NCBI GenBank assembly: GCA_002923375.1
Contig: BEIJ01000001.1
Coordinates: 620,001 to 684,000, forward strand
DNA: 64,000 nucleotides
Source: a bacterium HR33
GTDB lineage: Bacteria; Gemmatimonadota; Gemmatimonadetes; Gemmatimonadales; GWC2-71-9
Direction of reading: 5' to 3'
Both the position numbers and the translations under genes were made by a program. The notes beneath the pieces were generated by a model. That model had not been told where the DNA came from, did no database searches, and saw nothing but the letters and a program-made list of their open reading frames with translations. Shown piece by piece: positions 1-8,603 of this stretch (positions within the stretch are counted from its first letter, which is position 1; every line of letters starts with the position of its first letter).

Positions 1-777
1 GCCAAACTTTCCCCCGCTCTGGCCGCCCTGCTAGACGAAGCCAGCCGCTTCAAAGAGATCACCCGGGGTACGTTCGATCCAGCCATCGGGCCTTTGGTGG
101 ACGCGTACGATTTGAGAGGAGTGGGCCGTACGCCCGATCCCGCATCGCTCAGGACCGCCCTCGCGGCCAGCGGCCTGGAGCAATTCGAGCTGGACGCCGC
201 TAACGCGCGGGCCAAAAGACTACACCCGTCCGCCTGGATCGATTCCGGCGGCTTCGGCAAGGGAGCTGCTTTGAGAGCTGCGGCCCACGCGCTGCGCAGC
301 CGCGGGATCAGCCAAGCCAGCCTGAACTTCGGCGGCCAGGTGCTGGTGTTAGGTAACCCCCCGGAACTGAACTTGGTAGCCGTGGCCCACCCGGCTAAGC
401 GAGACCGCGCCGTTGCCGCACTCCGCTTAGCTGACGCTTCGGTTGCAACCAGCGGGCAGTCGGAACGCCCGGGACATATCCTGGACCCCAGAACGGGACA
501 AAAGGTAGTCCCCTGGGGCAGCGTCTCGGTGGCAGCCCGAGACCCGCTGGCCGCCGACATCCTCGCCACCGCCCTGTTCGTGATGGGACCGGAAGAAGCC
601 TGCCGGTGGGCCGCATCCCAGCACGAAATAGCCGTGCTACTCCTGATCGAGACCGGCGCAACGATCGAAGCCCGGTGGAACCGGCCGATGAACGATCTGC
701 TGCTGTACCTCGACAGTCATGATGTTTCCCAAACCAGTAACGCTTCACCGAGGAGAGTTTCCTGTGATGCTCAATAG
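1..777 (+). CDS. apbE: FAD:protein FMN transferase, ApbE family (5' end outside window)
   Basis: The reading frame is open from base 1, so the N-terminus with its signal peptide lies outside the window; 258 residues remain. ApbE enzymes use FAD to attach FMN covalently to threonine in extracytoplasmic proteins. Visible family landmarks, in order: GTFDPAIGPLVDAY, DSGGFGKGAA (the counterpart of the usual DLGGIAKG), VATSGQSE, HILDPRTGQ, and a C-terminal ADILATALFV with the metal-binding aspartate. An FMN-binding protein with a GAT attachment motif lies 1.3 kb downstream and is its probable target. The end overlaps the start of the porin gene by about 14 bp, which suggests co-transcription. Family assignment is secure; the partner is inferred from context. 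Confidence 0.9.
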   Translation, partial: AKLSPALAALLDEASRFKEITRGTFDPAIGPLVDAYDLRGVGRTPDPASLRTALAASGLEQFELDAANARAKRLHPSAWIDSGGFGKGAALRAAAHALRSRGISQASLNFGGQVLVLGNPPELNLVAVAHPAKRDRAVAALRLADASVATSGQSERPGHILDPRTGQKVVPWGSVSVAARDPLAADILATALFVMGPEEACRWAASQHEIAVLLLIETGATIEARWNRPMNDLLLYLDSHDVSQTSNASPRRVSCDAQ

Positions 778-2092
778 ATCCCAGCTCTCTTGGTCCTTGT
801 TGGCTTTGTCCTTGAACTTTGGATACGCCTCAGCCCAAGAACCTCAGGGGCAGGACACCACGGAGCTCGCCCGCCTGAGGGCCCAAATCGAGGCGATAAC
901 CCGGGAACTCGAGGAGCTCCGGCTAGGACGGGAAGTGGTGGCCCGGGCGGACAGCTCGATCTTGGGCTTTGGACCCGCCGCCTCCAAGGTCTACCGCGGC
1001 CAGGAAGGCGTCTCCCTGGGAGGCTACGGCGAGGTCCTGTACGAAAACTTCTCCGCCTCCCGCCAGGACGGGCAGCTGTCTGGTAGAACAGACCAGCTGG
1101 ACGCTCTGCGCGCCATCGTATATGTGGGCTACAAGTTCAACGACCGGCTCATCTTCAACTCCGAGATCGAGTTCGAACACGCCCACACCGGCCAGGGCGG
1201 CGTGGTGGAAATGGAATTTGCCTACGTCGACTATAGGATCTCTCCCCAATTCGGACTGCGCGCGGGACTGCTTCTGTTGCCCTTGGGGATCTTAAACGAG
1301 CAGCACGAACCGCCCACCTTCTTCGGTGCCAGGCGCACCGATGTGGAAACGGCGATCATACCGTCCACCTGGAGGGAAAACGGCATCGGCGTGTTCGGCT
1401 CGCTGGGAGATCTTTCGTATCGCGCCTACTTGGTAAACGGATTCGACGCTGTGGGCGGCGGAAGCTCGCGCGCCGGAGGGTTCAGCGCCTCGGGCCTCAG
1501 AGGCGGAAGACAATCGGGTGCCAGGGCGATCGCGGAAGACTTCGCGCTCGCGTTGAGAGCCGATTACACCGGCGTTCTGGGACTCACCCTCGGCGCCGGG
1601 ACCTACTACGGCGAAGCGGGACAGGGCCGCACCCTGCCCGCGGGCTTCGGCAGCGGAACACTCGACGCCCCCACCTATATTTGGGAACTCCACGCCCTCT
1701 ACCAGGCCCGCGGTCTGGATCTCAGAGCGCTGTACGTCAGGGCGGGTGTAGGAGACGTGGCCGCTCTGAACGCCGCGCGAGGACTCACCGGGAGCGCCTC
1801 GATCGGCGAGCGCCTAGAGGGGTGGTATCTGCAGGCCGGCTACGATATTCTTCGCGGAACCCGCAGCGCCCACCAGCTGGCACCCTTTGTCCGGTACGAG
1901 AAGCTGAACACCCAGGCCAGAGTGCCGGCCGGCTTTACGGCGGACCCGGCCAACGACCAGCGAATTGTCACCCTGGGACTTTCGTGGAAGCCGATCTTTC
2001 AGGTGGCGCTCAAGGCAGATTACCAGATACGGCGCAACCAGGCCCGGACCGCCGTCAACCAGTTCAATGCGGCGATCTCATATTTGTTCTAG
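764..2092 (+). CDS. Outer-membrane porin-like beta-barrel protein
   Basis: About 442 residues. I chose the start at tandem GTG-ATG codons because AGGAG lies 8 bp upstream; an in-frame ATG at 719 would lack this site. A signal peptide ends near ASAQEPQ. A short coiled coil follows (TELARLRAQIEAITRELEEL), then a long alternating barrel region that starts with GGYGEVLYENF and ends in an aromatic residue (ISYLF), as outer-membrane barrels do. The coiled coil plus barrel resembles phosphate-selective porin O/P-like proteins, but the substrate cannot be read from sequence. It sits between apbE and the FMN-binding gene, so it could carry substrates or electron acceptors for that system; that link is inference. 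Confidence 0.75.
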   Translation: MMLNRSQLSWSLLALSLNFGYASAQEPQGQDTTELARLRAQIEAITRELEELRLGREVVARADSSILGFGPAASKVYRGQEGVSLGGYGEVLYENFSASRQDGQLSGRTDQLDALRAIVYVGYKFNDRLIFNSEIEFEHAHTGQGGVVEMEFAYVDYRISPQFGLRAGLLLLPLGILNEQHEPPTFFGARRTDVETAIIPSTWRENGIGVFGSLGDLSYRAYLVNGFDAVGGGSSRAGGFSASGLRGGRQSGARAIAEDFALALRADYTGVLGLTLGAGTYYGEAGQGRTLPAGFGSGTLDAPTYIWELHALYQARGLDLRALYVRAGVGDVAALNAARGLTGSASIGERLEGWYLQAGYDILRGTRSAHQLAPFVRYEKLNTQARVPAGFTADPANDQRIVTLGLSWKPIFQVALKADYQIRRNQARTAVNQFNAAISYLF

Positions 2093-2642
2093 TAGAACGA
2101 TCTTCAAGACCATGGCTTTGGCGGTGGCCCTGGGGACGACTTCGACACTCCAAGCCGCCCAGCAGCGGCTGACCCAGGAACAAGCCCTGCGCCTGGCGTT
2201 CCCGGAACCGGCCCGGATCGAGAGGATGACCGCCTTCCTGAGCCAGGCGGACTTGGAGCGAGCGCGGGAAATCGCCGGGCCGGGCGTCGAAATCCGCTCC
2301 AGCGTGATTACCTACTACCTCGGCCGCCGGGGTGGCGAAATCCTCGGCGCCGCCTACTTCGATCGCCACCGGGTCCGCACTCTGGACGAAGTTCTGATGA
2401 TAGTGGTGGGGCCGGACGATCGCATAAAACACATCGAAGTCCTGCGGTTCGCCGAGCCCCCGGAGTACCGGCCTCCCGAAGGATGGCTGCGCCAGCTTCA
2501 GGACCGGGCTCTGGACGACGAGTTGTCCCTCAAAGGCGCGATCGTGAACCTCACCGGCGCCACGCTCACCTCCCAAGCGGTAGTTCAAGCCGCCCGCCGC
2601 GTGCTCGCCCTGCACCGCGTCATCGCCCCCTTCGCAAGATGA
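2067..2642 (+). CDS. Exported FMN-binding domain protein
   Basis: About 191 residues. The C-terminal half carries LTGATLTSQ, the covalent FMN attachment motif of the NqrC/RnfG FMN-binding family; the acceptor threonine of GAT is codon 2562-2564. The start is uncertain. ATG 2067 gives an N-terminus with two arginines before the hydrophobic core AVALGTTSTLQA, a reasonable signal peptide, but overlaps the porin by 26 bp. ATG 2112 avoids the overlap and loses the basic residues. Neither has a clear ribosome binding site. ApbE upstream should flavinylate this protein outside the cytoplasm. Its stop overlaps the next start as ATGA. Confidence 0.75.
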   Translation: MRRSHICSSRTIFKTMALAVALGTTSTLQAAQQRLTQEQALRLAFPEPARIERMTAFLSQADLERAREIAGPGVEIRSSVITYYLGRRGGEILGAAYFDRHRVRTLDEVLMIVVGPDDRIKHIEVLRFAEPPEYRPPEGWLRQLQDRALDDELSLKGAIVNLTGATLTSQAVVQAARRVLALHRVIAPFAR

Positions 2643-3136
2643 CCAAATTCGAGCGCTGGAGTGTCTGGAGCACGTCCGGTGCCACCATCGTATCGGGGGC
2701 CGTTTACCTGTGGATGAAATATTTCATGACCTCCGCCGACCCCTACGCGGTGATCAACCATCCGCTCCAGCCGCTGGTACTCAAAATCCACATTTTGGTT
2801 TCTCCCCTGCTGGTATTCGCTCTCGGCCTGATCGCCCTGAAGCACGTAGCGGAGCATCTGCGACGGAAAGTGAGAGCGGGAAGGAGGAGCGGCCTCTTGC
2901 TGGCAGGCTCGGCTGTTCCCATGGTGGTGAGCGGCTATCTGATTCAGGTGCTCACCGACCAGACTTGGCTTAAGATCGCCGCCCTCACACACATCGTGAC
3001 CGGAACTCTTTTCGCCCTCGGCGCCGCCGCGCACTGGGCGGCGGTATTGCGGCGCAAAAACGGCTCGAACGGTAGGGCCCTCAATCGCCCACCGGGCGAC
3101 CGTAACCGCCTCCCCCAGGAGTACGCACGGAAATAA
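2639..3136 (+). CDS. Four-helix membrane protein with histidines, possible b-type cytochrome
   Basis: 165 residues with four hydrophobic segments (about residues 9-25, 40-62, 80-100 and 112-132). Histidines lie in or near the helices: INHPLQ, KIHILVS, LKHVAEH, LTHIVTG and AAHWAAV. This pattern fits a small DUF4405/cytochrome b561-like di-heme protein, which could pass electrons from the quinone pool to the flavinylated protein encoded just upstream (ATGA overlap). The heme role is inference. The tail after residue 138 is hydrophilic, and the last 56 bp overlap the 3' end of the convergent hyuB gene, so the true C-terminus is less certain. Confidence 0.6.
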   Translation: MTKFERWSVWSTSGATIVSGAVYLWMKYFMTSADPYAVINHPLQPLVLKIHILVSPLLVFALGLIALKHVAEHLRRKVRAGRRSGLLLAGSAVPMVVSGYLIQVLTDQTWLKIAALTHIVTGTLFALGAAAHWAAVLRRKNGSNGRALNRPPGDRNRLPQEYARK

Positions 3137-4667
3137 TCGTGTTCGACCTGACCCAGACGCTGGCCTTGGAGGGAAGCACCCGCTCGGTTCCGTCGGACTC
3201 GATGAGCACCGTCTCACCCGGAAGCCCCGGCTCTCCTCCGGCGAGTCCGTAAGGAGCCCTGGCTCTCCGATCGCTCAAAATCGTCACCTCCGCGGGACAC
3301 AGAAGCTCGATCTCTCTGACTATCCCATCTCCACCCCGGTATCGTCCCTTCCCGCCAGATCCCCTGCGAACCGCGTAGCGACGTACCCTCACAGGGTAGT
3401 CGTGCTCCAGAGCCTCCACCGGAGTGTTCAAGCTGTTGGTCATGTGGGTGTGGGTGGCGTCCAAGCCGTCGGCACCGGGTCGGGCACCCATTCCTCCCGC
3501 GATGGTTTCGTAGTAGGCGAAGGGCCGGCCGGTCCCCGGGTCGATACCTCCTAATGTCAGGTTGTTCATGGTCCCGCTGCTGGCGGCGGGAACCCGCTCG
3601 GGTATCGCCTGCGCCAGAGCGCCCAGTACGGCATCCACGATCCTCTGGGAAGTTTCCACGTTCCCTCCCGCCACCGGTGCGGGAGGCCGCGCGTTCACCA
3701 GCGTTCCTTCGGGCGCTATCACGGTCAGCGGGCGAACGGTGCCGTGATTGGCGGGGACTTCGAACGGGACTATCAGCCTGAAACAGTACATCACGGCGGA
3801 GAGAGTGATGGCGTAGATCGCGTTCACGCTCCCCTCCGCCTGCGGTGCGGTTCCGGTGAAGTCCACCGTAGCTCGGTCTCGCTCCACGGTGATCGTCACC
3901 GATATCGGCAAGGGCCCGTTTCCCAGACCGTCGTCGTCCAGGTAGTCGGTGAAGCGGTAAACCCCGTCCGGAATCGCCGCGATCGCCTCTCGGGTCATGC
4001 GCTCGGCGTAGTCCTGCAGATGCTGCATGTAGTCCTCGACCAGCCGGCGGCCGTACTTCTCCGCTAGGGAGGCGAGCCGTTTCGCCCCGGTGCGATTGCT
4101 GGCGATCTGTGCGGTGAGATCTCCCTCGCGCTCGACGGGGGTCCTCACATTTGCCAGGATCAGGGCCATCACGTCCTCCACCACCCTGCCCTTGCGCACC
4201 AGCTTGAGGGGCGGAATTCGGATCCCCTCCTGATAGATCGACCGCGCCAGAGGCATGGATCCGGGTGTCATCCCTCCTACGTCGGAGTGGTGCGCCCGAT
4301 TGGCTACGTAGAAGAACGGTTTATCGTCGCCCTCGAGATAGACCGGTTGGACCAAGGTTATATCCGGCAGATGGGTACCCCCGCAGAACGGGTCGTTTAG
4401 CACTACCATGTCGCCCGGCTCCATCGCCACATGCCGGATCGCGGCTTCCACGGAGAGGGGCATGGAGCCTAGGTGCACCGGCATGTGCTCTCCTTGGGCC
4501 ACCAACCGCCCCCGGCCGTCGAACACGGCGCAAGAGTAATCCCGCCGCTCCTTTATGTTGGGAGAAAAAGCAGTGCGCCTGAGCGCAACCCCCATCTCTT
4601 CCGCTACCGAGTAAAAGAGGTTGCGGAAAACTTCCAGAGTCACCGGGTCGAATTTCTTGCGAGACAC
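3081..4667 (-). CDS. hyuB: Hydantoinase B/oxoprolinase-type subunit
   Basis: 528 residues. HyuB pairs with HyuA to form ATP-dependent amidohydrolases that open hydantoin, N-methylhydantoin or 5-oxoproline rings. Characteristic stretches are the start FDPVTLEVFRNLFYSVAEEM, FSPNIKERRDYSCAVFD, AQGEHMPVHLGSMP, VLNDPFCGGTHLPDITLV, and a C-terminal glycine-rich tail ending TPGGGGYG. Length is near the family norm. GTG start, 3 bp after the hyuA stop, so translation is probably coupled. Which ring compound is used cannot be decided here; the upstream symporter and the nearby exported amidohydrolase point to amino-acid derivatives. Confidence 0.88.
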   Translation of the reverse strand: MSRKKFDPVTLEVFRNLFYSVAEEMGVALRRTAFSPNIKERRDYSCAVFDGRGRLVAQGEHMPVHLGSMPLSVEAAIRHVAMEPGDMVVLNDPFCGGTHLPDITLVQPVYLEGDDKPFFYVANRAHHSDVGGMTPGSMPLARSIYQEGIRIPPLKLVRKGRVVEDVMALILANVRTPVEREGDLTAQIASNRTGAKRLASLAEKYGRRLVEDYMQHLQDYAERMTREAIAAIPDGVYRFTDYLDDDGLGNGPLPISVTITVERDRATVDFTGTAPQAEGSVNAIYAITLSAVMYCFRLIVPFEVPANHGTVRPLTVIAPEGTLVNARPPAPVAGGNVETSQRIVDAVLGALAQAIPERVPAASSGTMNNLTLGGIDPGTGRPFAYYETIAGGMGARPGADGLDATHTHMTNSLNTPVEALEHDYPVRVRRYAVRRGSGGKGRYRGGDGIVREIELLCPAEVTILSDRRARAPYGLAGGEPGLPGETVLIESDGTERVLPSKASVWVRSNTIISVRTPGGGGYGRPVGD

Positions 4668-4670
4668 GGT

Positions 4671-6659
4671 CTAGCTGGGCTCGAGCAAAAGGTCACCCCA
4701 TTGGTTCATGGAGCAGTAAAAGTCCGGAGGGACGACGGTCGTGGTGCTGTACTCCACTACCAGGGCCGGGCCCCTGAAGCGGTGGCCCGGATCCAGCAAA
4801 GTGCGATCGATAAGCTTGCCGCGCACCTTGCGGCCAGAGAACACCATCGGGATCTCGTCCAGGACCGCGGCCGACAGCTTCGTTCCGCGCCGCTCCTTGG
4901 GACGGAACTTCGGCTTTTCCGTCCGTCCTACGGCCTGAAGTCTAGCGTTTACCACCTCGGTAGCGCGACGGGGATCGGCGTAGCCGTAGCGCAGCCGGTG
5001 AAGGCGATGAAAAGCAGCTTCGAAATCCGACCGGTAAGGCACCGTGAGTTCGAACCCCTGTCCTACATACCGCAAGTCCAAGCTTCGCTCTAGGGCTATT
5101 TGATGCCTTTCGAAACCCTCCTCCTCAAGCTCCGCAACCGCCCTTTCTTCCAATCTCCGAAACGCCTCGTCTAAGGTTCCGGGCTTCAGAGCTGCGGTAG
5201 GCACCAACAAGGTTTGCGAATAGTCTCTCCGGACGTCGGCCAAAAGCATCCCCAGAGCGGAAAGGGTGCCTGCCCCTTCCGGGACCAGCACCTTCTCGAA
5301 CCCCAGAGAGCGGGCCAAATCCGCCGCGTGCATCGCTCCCGCCCCGCCGAAGCAGACCAGTACGAAGTCTCTAGGATCGTAACCCCGCTCCAAAGAAATC
5401 ACCCGAATGGCACGCTCCATCGTGGCGTTGGCTACCCGCACTATTCCCTCGGCCGCGTCGATTGGCGACAGACCTATGGCGGCCGCCAGCCCCGTTACCG
5501 CCTCCAGCGCGCGATCCGGATAGAGGGGTGCCGCACCGCCTAAGAAGTGCGCGGCCGAAATCCGGCCCAGGAGCAGATTGGCGTCGGTCACGGTGGGCTC
5601 GGTGCCGCCCAAGCCGTAGCAAGCCGGCCCGGGATCCGCACCCGCGCTGTGCGGGCCGACTCGAAGCGCTCCCCCCGGATCCCGGTAGGCGATCGACCCT
5701 CCCCCCGCGCCCACGGTGTGAATGTCGATCACCGGGAGCCGTACCGGTAGACCTCCGATCTCTCCCTCGGTGGTGCGGCCCAGCATTCCCGGACAGAGAC
5801 AAACATCGGTGCTGGTACCGCCCATGTCGAAGGTGACGATCTGATCGTAACCGGCGCGCCTTCCCAAATGGAAACCTCCCACCGCGCCGCCAGCCGGACC
5901 CGAGAGAATAGTTTGTACTGCGTGGCGGCGCGCCGCTTCGATCGACAGACTGCCGCCGTTGGACTGCATGATCCTCACTTTGGTCTCCCTACCCAGCTTC
6001 TCCGCCAAGTCACCCAAATAGCCGCTCACCACCGGGCCCACGTAGGCATTGATGGCAGTGGTGGAAAACCGCTCGTATTCCCGAAACTCCCCCACCACCT
6101 CATGGGAGGCCGTCACAAAAAGCCCGTCAATTGCCCCCAGTGCCTCTTGCAGAGCTCGCTCGTGCTCGCCATTGGCGTACGAATGAAGCAGGCATATGGC
6201 AACGGACTCCGCCCGCGCCTGTTCTACTCGCTCCGCGACGCGTCGAATCTCCGCCGGGTTCAGAGGAAGCAAAATCTCGCCTCTAGGTCCCAGCCGCTCC
6301 TTGACCGGGAACCGCAAGTCGGCCGGAATAACGGACGCCGGCTTGCTGGCGTAGAGATCGTAAATTCCGCGTCGCGCCTGGCGTCCGATCTCCAGTACAT
6401 CCTCAAAGCCTTGGGTAACGAGCAGTGCAGCCCGGGCCCCCTTGCGCTCCAGCAACGCATTGGTGGCCACGGTGGAACCGTGGACGATCACTGCACCGGA
6501 AGCCAGGCCGAGCTGTTTCAGGCCCTTGAGTATCGCCTCCGCGGGATTGCGAGGGGAGGAGCGCTCCTTGTGAATCTTCAAACCCTCGGGGCCGAGCACC
6601 ACGAAATCGGTAAAGGTCCCTCCCGTGTCGATGCCGACTAGCTTGAGAGAGCGGTTCAC
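4671..6659 (-). CDS. hyuA: Hydantoinase A/5-oxoprolinase-type ATPase subunit
   Basis: 662 residues from a GTG whose GTGA overlaps the stop of the symporter gene; an ATG at 6695 would extend it by 12 residues but lies inside that gene. The N-terminus LVGIDTGGTFTDFVV is the nucleotide-binding signature of the hydantoinase/oxoprolinase actin-like fold. Further matches are ILSGPAGGAVGG, VTFDMGGTSTDVCL, HTVGAGGGSIA, AGADPGPACYG and VCFGGAGAMHA. HyuA supplies ATP-dependent activation of the ring; HyuB completes the enzyme. The operon order is small membrane protein, symporter, hyuA, hyuB. Confidence 0.9.
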   Translation of the reverse strand: MNRSLKLVGIDTGGTFTDFVVLGPEGLKIHKERSSPRNPAEAILKGLKQLGLASGAVIVHGSTVATNALLERKGARAALLVTQGFEDVLEIGRQARRGIYDLYASKPASVIPADLRFPVKERLGPRGEILLPLNPAEIRRVAERVEQARAESVAICLLHSYANGEHERALQEALGAIDGLFVTASHEVVGEFREYERFSTTAINAYVGPVVSGYLGDLAEKLGRETKVRIMQSNGGSLSIEAARRHAVQTILSGPAGGAVGGFHLGRRAGYDQIVTFDMGGTSTDVCLCPGMLGRTTEGEIGGLPVRLPVIDIHTVGAGGGSIAYRDPGGALRVGPHSAGADPGPACYGLGGTEPTVTDANLLLGRISAAHFLGGAAPLYPDRALEAVTGLAAAIGLSPIDAAEGIVRVANATMERAIRVISLERGYDPRDFVLVCFGGAGAMHAADLARSLGFEKVLVPEGAGTLSALGMLLADVRRDYSQTLLVPTAALKPGTLDEAFRRLEERAVAELEEEGFERHQIALERSLDLRYVGQGFELTVPYRSDFEAAFHRLHRLRYGYADPRRATEVVNARLQAVGRTEKPKFRPKERRGTKLSAAVLDEIPMVFSGRKVRGKLIDRTLLDPGHRFRGPALVVEYSTTTVVPPDFYCSMNQWGDLLLEPS

Positions 6660-8161
6660 TTGCGGGAGGCGTTGGGGTCTTCTCCGTAAGCCCATCTCTC
6701 TATCTCTCCATGGATCCGGCTTACAGTGGCCGCCGACGGCGGCGCAGTGACGCGGGAGACGAACAAAGTAACCACGAAATTGACCGCCAACGACCAGACT
6801 CCTCCGTGCAGCCCCAAGGGATGGGGCAGCACTACCAGTGTGACGTATAGCGCTGCAAGACCGCTCAGTATTCCGGCCAGGACTCCGCTTCGAGATAGCA
6901 GGCTCCTAGTAGGAAAGCACACTCCTATGACCGCCGGCATCAATTGCAGCGCGCCGGCACCCGACAGCGCCACCAGGATGACCAGCAACTCTCCTTTGGC
7001 CAGCGCCAGGACGTAGCCCACCACCAGGAGCAGCAGGACGATGATTCTACCGGTGAGGATATAGTGAGCCTGAGAGGCTCCGCGCCTTAGGTACCGCTGA
7101 TAAACGTCGCGGGTGAGGACGGTCATGTTGGCGTGGAGGATCGAGTCCAGCGTGGACATGGCTGCCGCCGTCGCACCGGCCAAGACCAGCCCGGTGAGCC
7201 AAGCAGGGGCATGGGCGAACAAAAGCTCGGGGAAGACGCGGTCGGGAGTCTCCAAGCCGGGCATAGCGATCGAGCCACCCAGACCTACCAAGGCGGCGGG
7301 GATGTATATGGTCATCAGGTATATGGGGGTGGTTGCGCCGAGCCAGCGCAGGGTGCGATCGGATACGGCGGTGTAGAAGCGGATCATCATGTGAGGCTGA
7401 AAGACGATTCCGAAAGAGAAGACGATGGTCATGCCGAACCACATCCCGGGAGTGAAGAAACCGTGCGGTCCCGGCAGAGTCAGCAGGTCGGGCCGCTGGC
7501 TTGCCACCTCGCGCCACAGTTCGCCGAACCCTCCGAACAGGCGGTTTGCGATAAACAGCCCACCCACCCAGAGCGCGAGGTACATCCATATGCCCTGGAG
7601 CACGTCGGTCCAATACACCGCCCGGATACCGCCCGCCATGAGGTAAGCCGCTACCACACTCAGCAAGATCAGCACGCCGAGCTGGTACGATATCCTACCC
7701 CCCGATGCAACCTCCATGATGTAACCCAAACCCTGCGCTTGGACCTGGATGTAGAAGACGGTAAAGAGGACCGAGACCAAAGCCGTGACCACTCTCACCG
7801 CTTCGCTCTCGTAGAAGTCGGCCAGCAGATCCGCCGGGGTCAGATACCCAAATTTTTTTCCCAAAACCCAGATCCGCGGCCCCAGCACATAGGTGAGAGC
7901 ACCCACCATGACGGTCCAAGTGCCGGCGTCCCAGAATCCGATTCCGTGCGTGTAGAAAAATCCGCTGGAACCCAGAAAGGCGAAAGCCGAGTGATAGGTT
8001 GCCACCACGGTGAGATACAGCACGATGAATCCGGCCTTCCGGCCGTAAAGCAGGAAATCTTCCACGTCCACCGCCACAAGTCGGTTGGCCCACGCTCCCA
8101 GCCCGATGGTGACCAACAGGTAAAGGGCGATGATGCTGGTGGCGATGATCCAGGTATCCAC
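6656..8161 (-). CDS. Sodium:solute symporter (SSS family)
   Basis: 501 residues, about 13 predicted membrane helices. The N-terminal pattern ANRLVAVDVEDFLLYGRKAG followed by TYHSAFAFLG is the SSS layout (polar loop containing DF then a GR motif). The helix-8 region ATAAAMSTLDSILHANMTVLTRDVYQ matches the conserved AAxMSTxxS segment that lines the sodium site. GTG start directly after the stop of a small two-helix protein; the end overlaps hyuA as GTGA. Probably imports the substrate of HyuAB with sodium. A specific substrate is not visible. Confidence 0.85.
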   Translation of the reverse strand: MDTWIIATSIIALYLLVTIGLGAWANRLVAVDVEDFLLYGRKAGFIVLYLTVVATYHSAFAFLGSSGFFYTHGIGFWDAGTWTVMVGALTYVLGPRIWVLGKKFGYLTPADLLADFYESEAVRVVTALVSVLFTVFYIQVQAQGLGYIMEVASGGRISYQLGVLILLSVVAAYLMAGGIRAVYWTDVLQGIWMYLALWVGGLFIANRLFGGFGELWREVASQRPDLLTLPGPHGFFTPGMWFGMTIVFSFGIVFQPHMMIRFYTAVSDRTLRWLGATTPIYLMTIYIPAALVGLGGSIAMPGLETPDRVFPELLFAHAPAWLTGLVLAGATAAAMSTLDSILHANMTVLTRDVYQRYLRRGASQAHYILTGRIIVLLLLVVGYVLALAKGELLVILVALSGAGALQLMPAVIGVCFPTRSLLSRSGVLAGILSGLAALYVTLVVLPHPLGLHGGVWSLAVNFVVTLFVSRVTAPPSAATVSRIHGEIERWAYGEDPNASRK

Positions 8162-8407
8162 CTAGAGTCCCCGCTTCGCCGCCCAGATCAAGACGCCGAT
8201 CATGGCGCAGTAAACCACCAGCAGATACACATAAAGAAAGGGCATCTCCAAAACCCGCGGCTCGATTCGATTGGCGATGAGATATACCGCAGGAGGCTCG
8301 GCCAGAGCCAAGAGGGCTATGAAGCTTGTTGCCGCCACCTTTCCCGCACGGGAGCGCGGCCAAAGGTGAGATCTGTAGCGAGGATAAGACTGGGTCGCCC
8401 CGGGCAC
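8162..8407 (-). CDS. Small two-helix membrane protein, symporter companion
   Basis: 81 residues from GTG 8407, chosen because GGGAGGG lies 8 bp upstream; an in-frame GTG at 8449 lacks such a site. Two hydrophobic segments (about AATSFIALLALAEP and LYVYLLVVYCAMIGVLIWAA) are joined by a short loop, and the protein ends KRGL. Small DUF3311-like proteins of this shape are commonly encoded just before SSS symporters and may be a subunit or stabiliser. The stop directly abuts the symporter GTG. The companion role is an inference from size, topology and position. Confidence 0.6.
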   Translation of the reverse strand: MPGATQSYPRYRSHLWPRSRAGKVAATSFIALLALAEPPAVYLIANRIEPRVLEMPFLYVYLLVVYCAMIGVLIWAAKRGL

Positions 8408-8603
8408 GGTACTGTCCCTCCCGTTTAAAAAGCGCCAGGAAGAGAGCACGAAAAACGCCGGACGTCAACTCGCCGATGCGCCGGGTACTCGGCAGGCGAC
8501 CTCGAGGCGCGCACTGGGGTCACTGGGCCCGGCTCGAAAGCGCCCTCGCCAGAGGATAGATTGGGTGGTGGTCAAAGCGCCGGTTCAGAGGCAAGGAGGT
8601 TCC

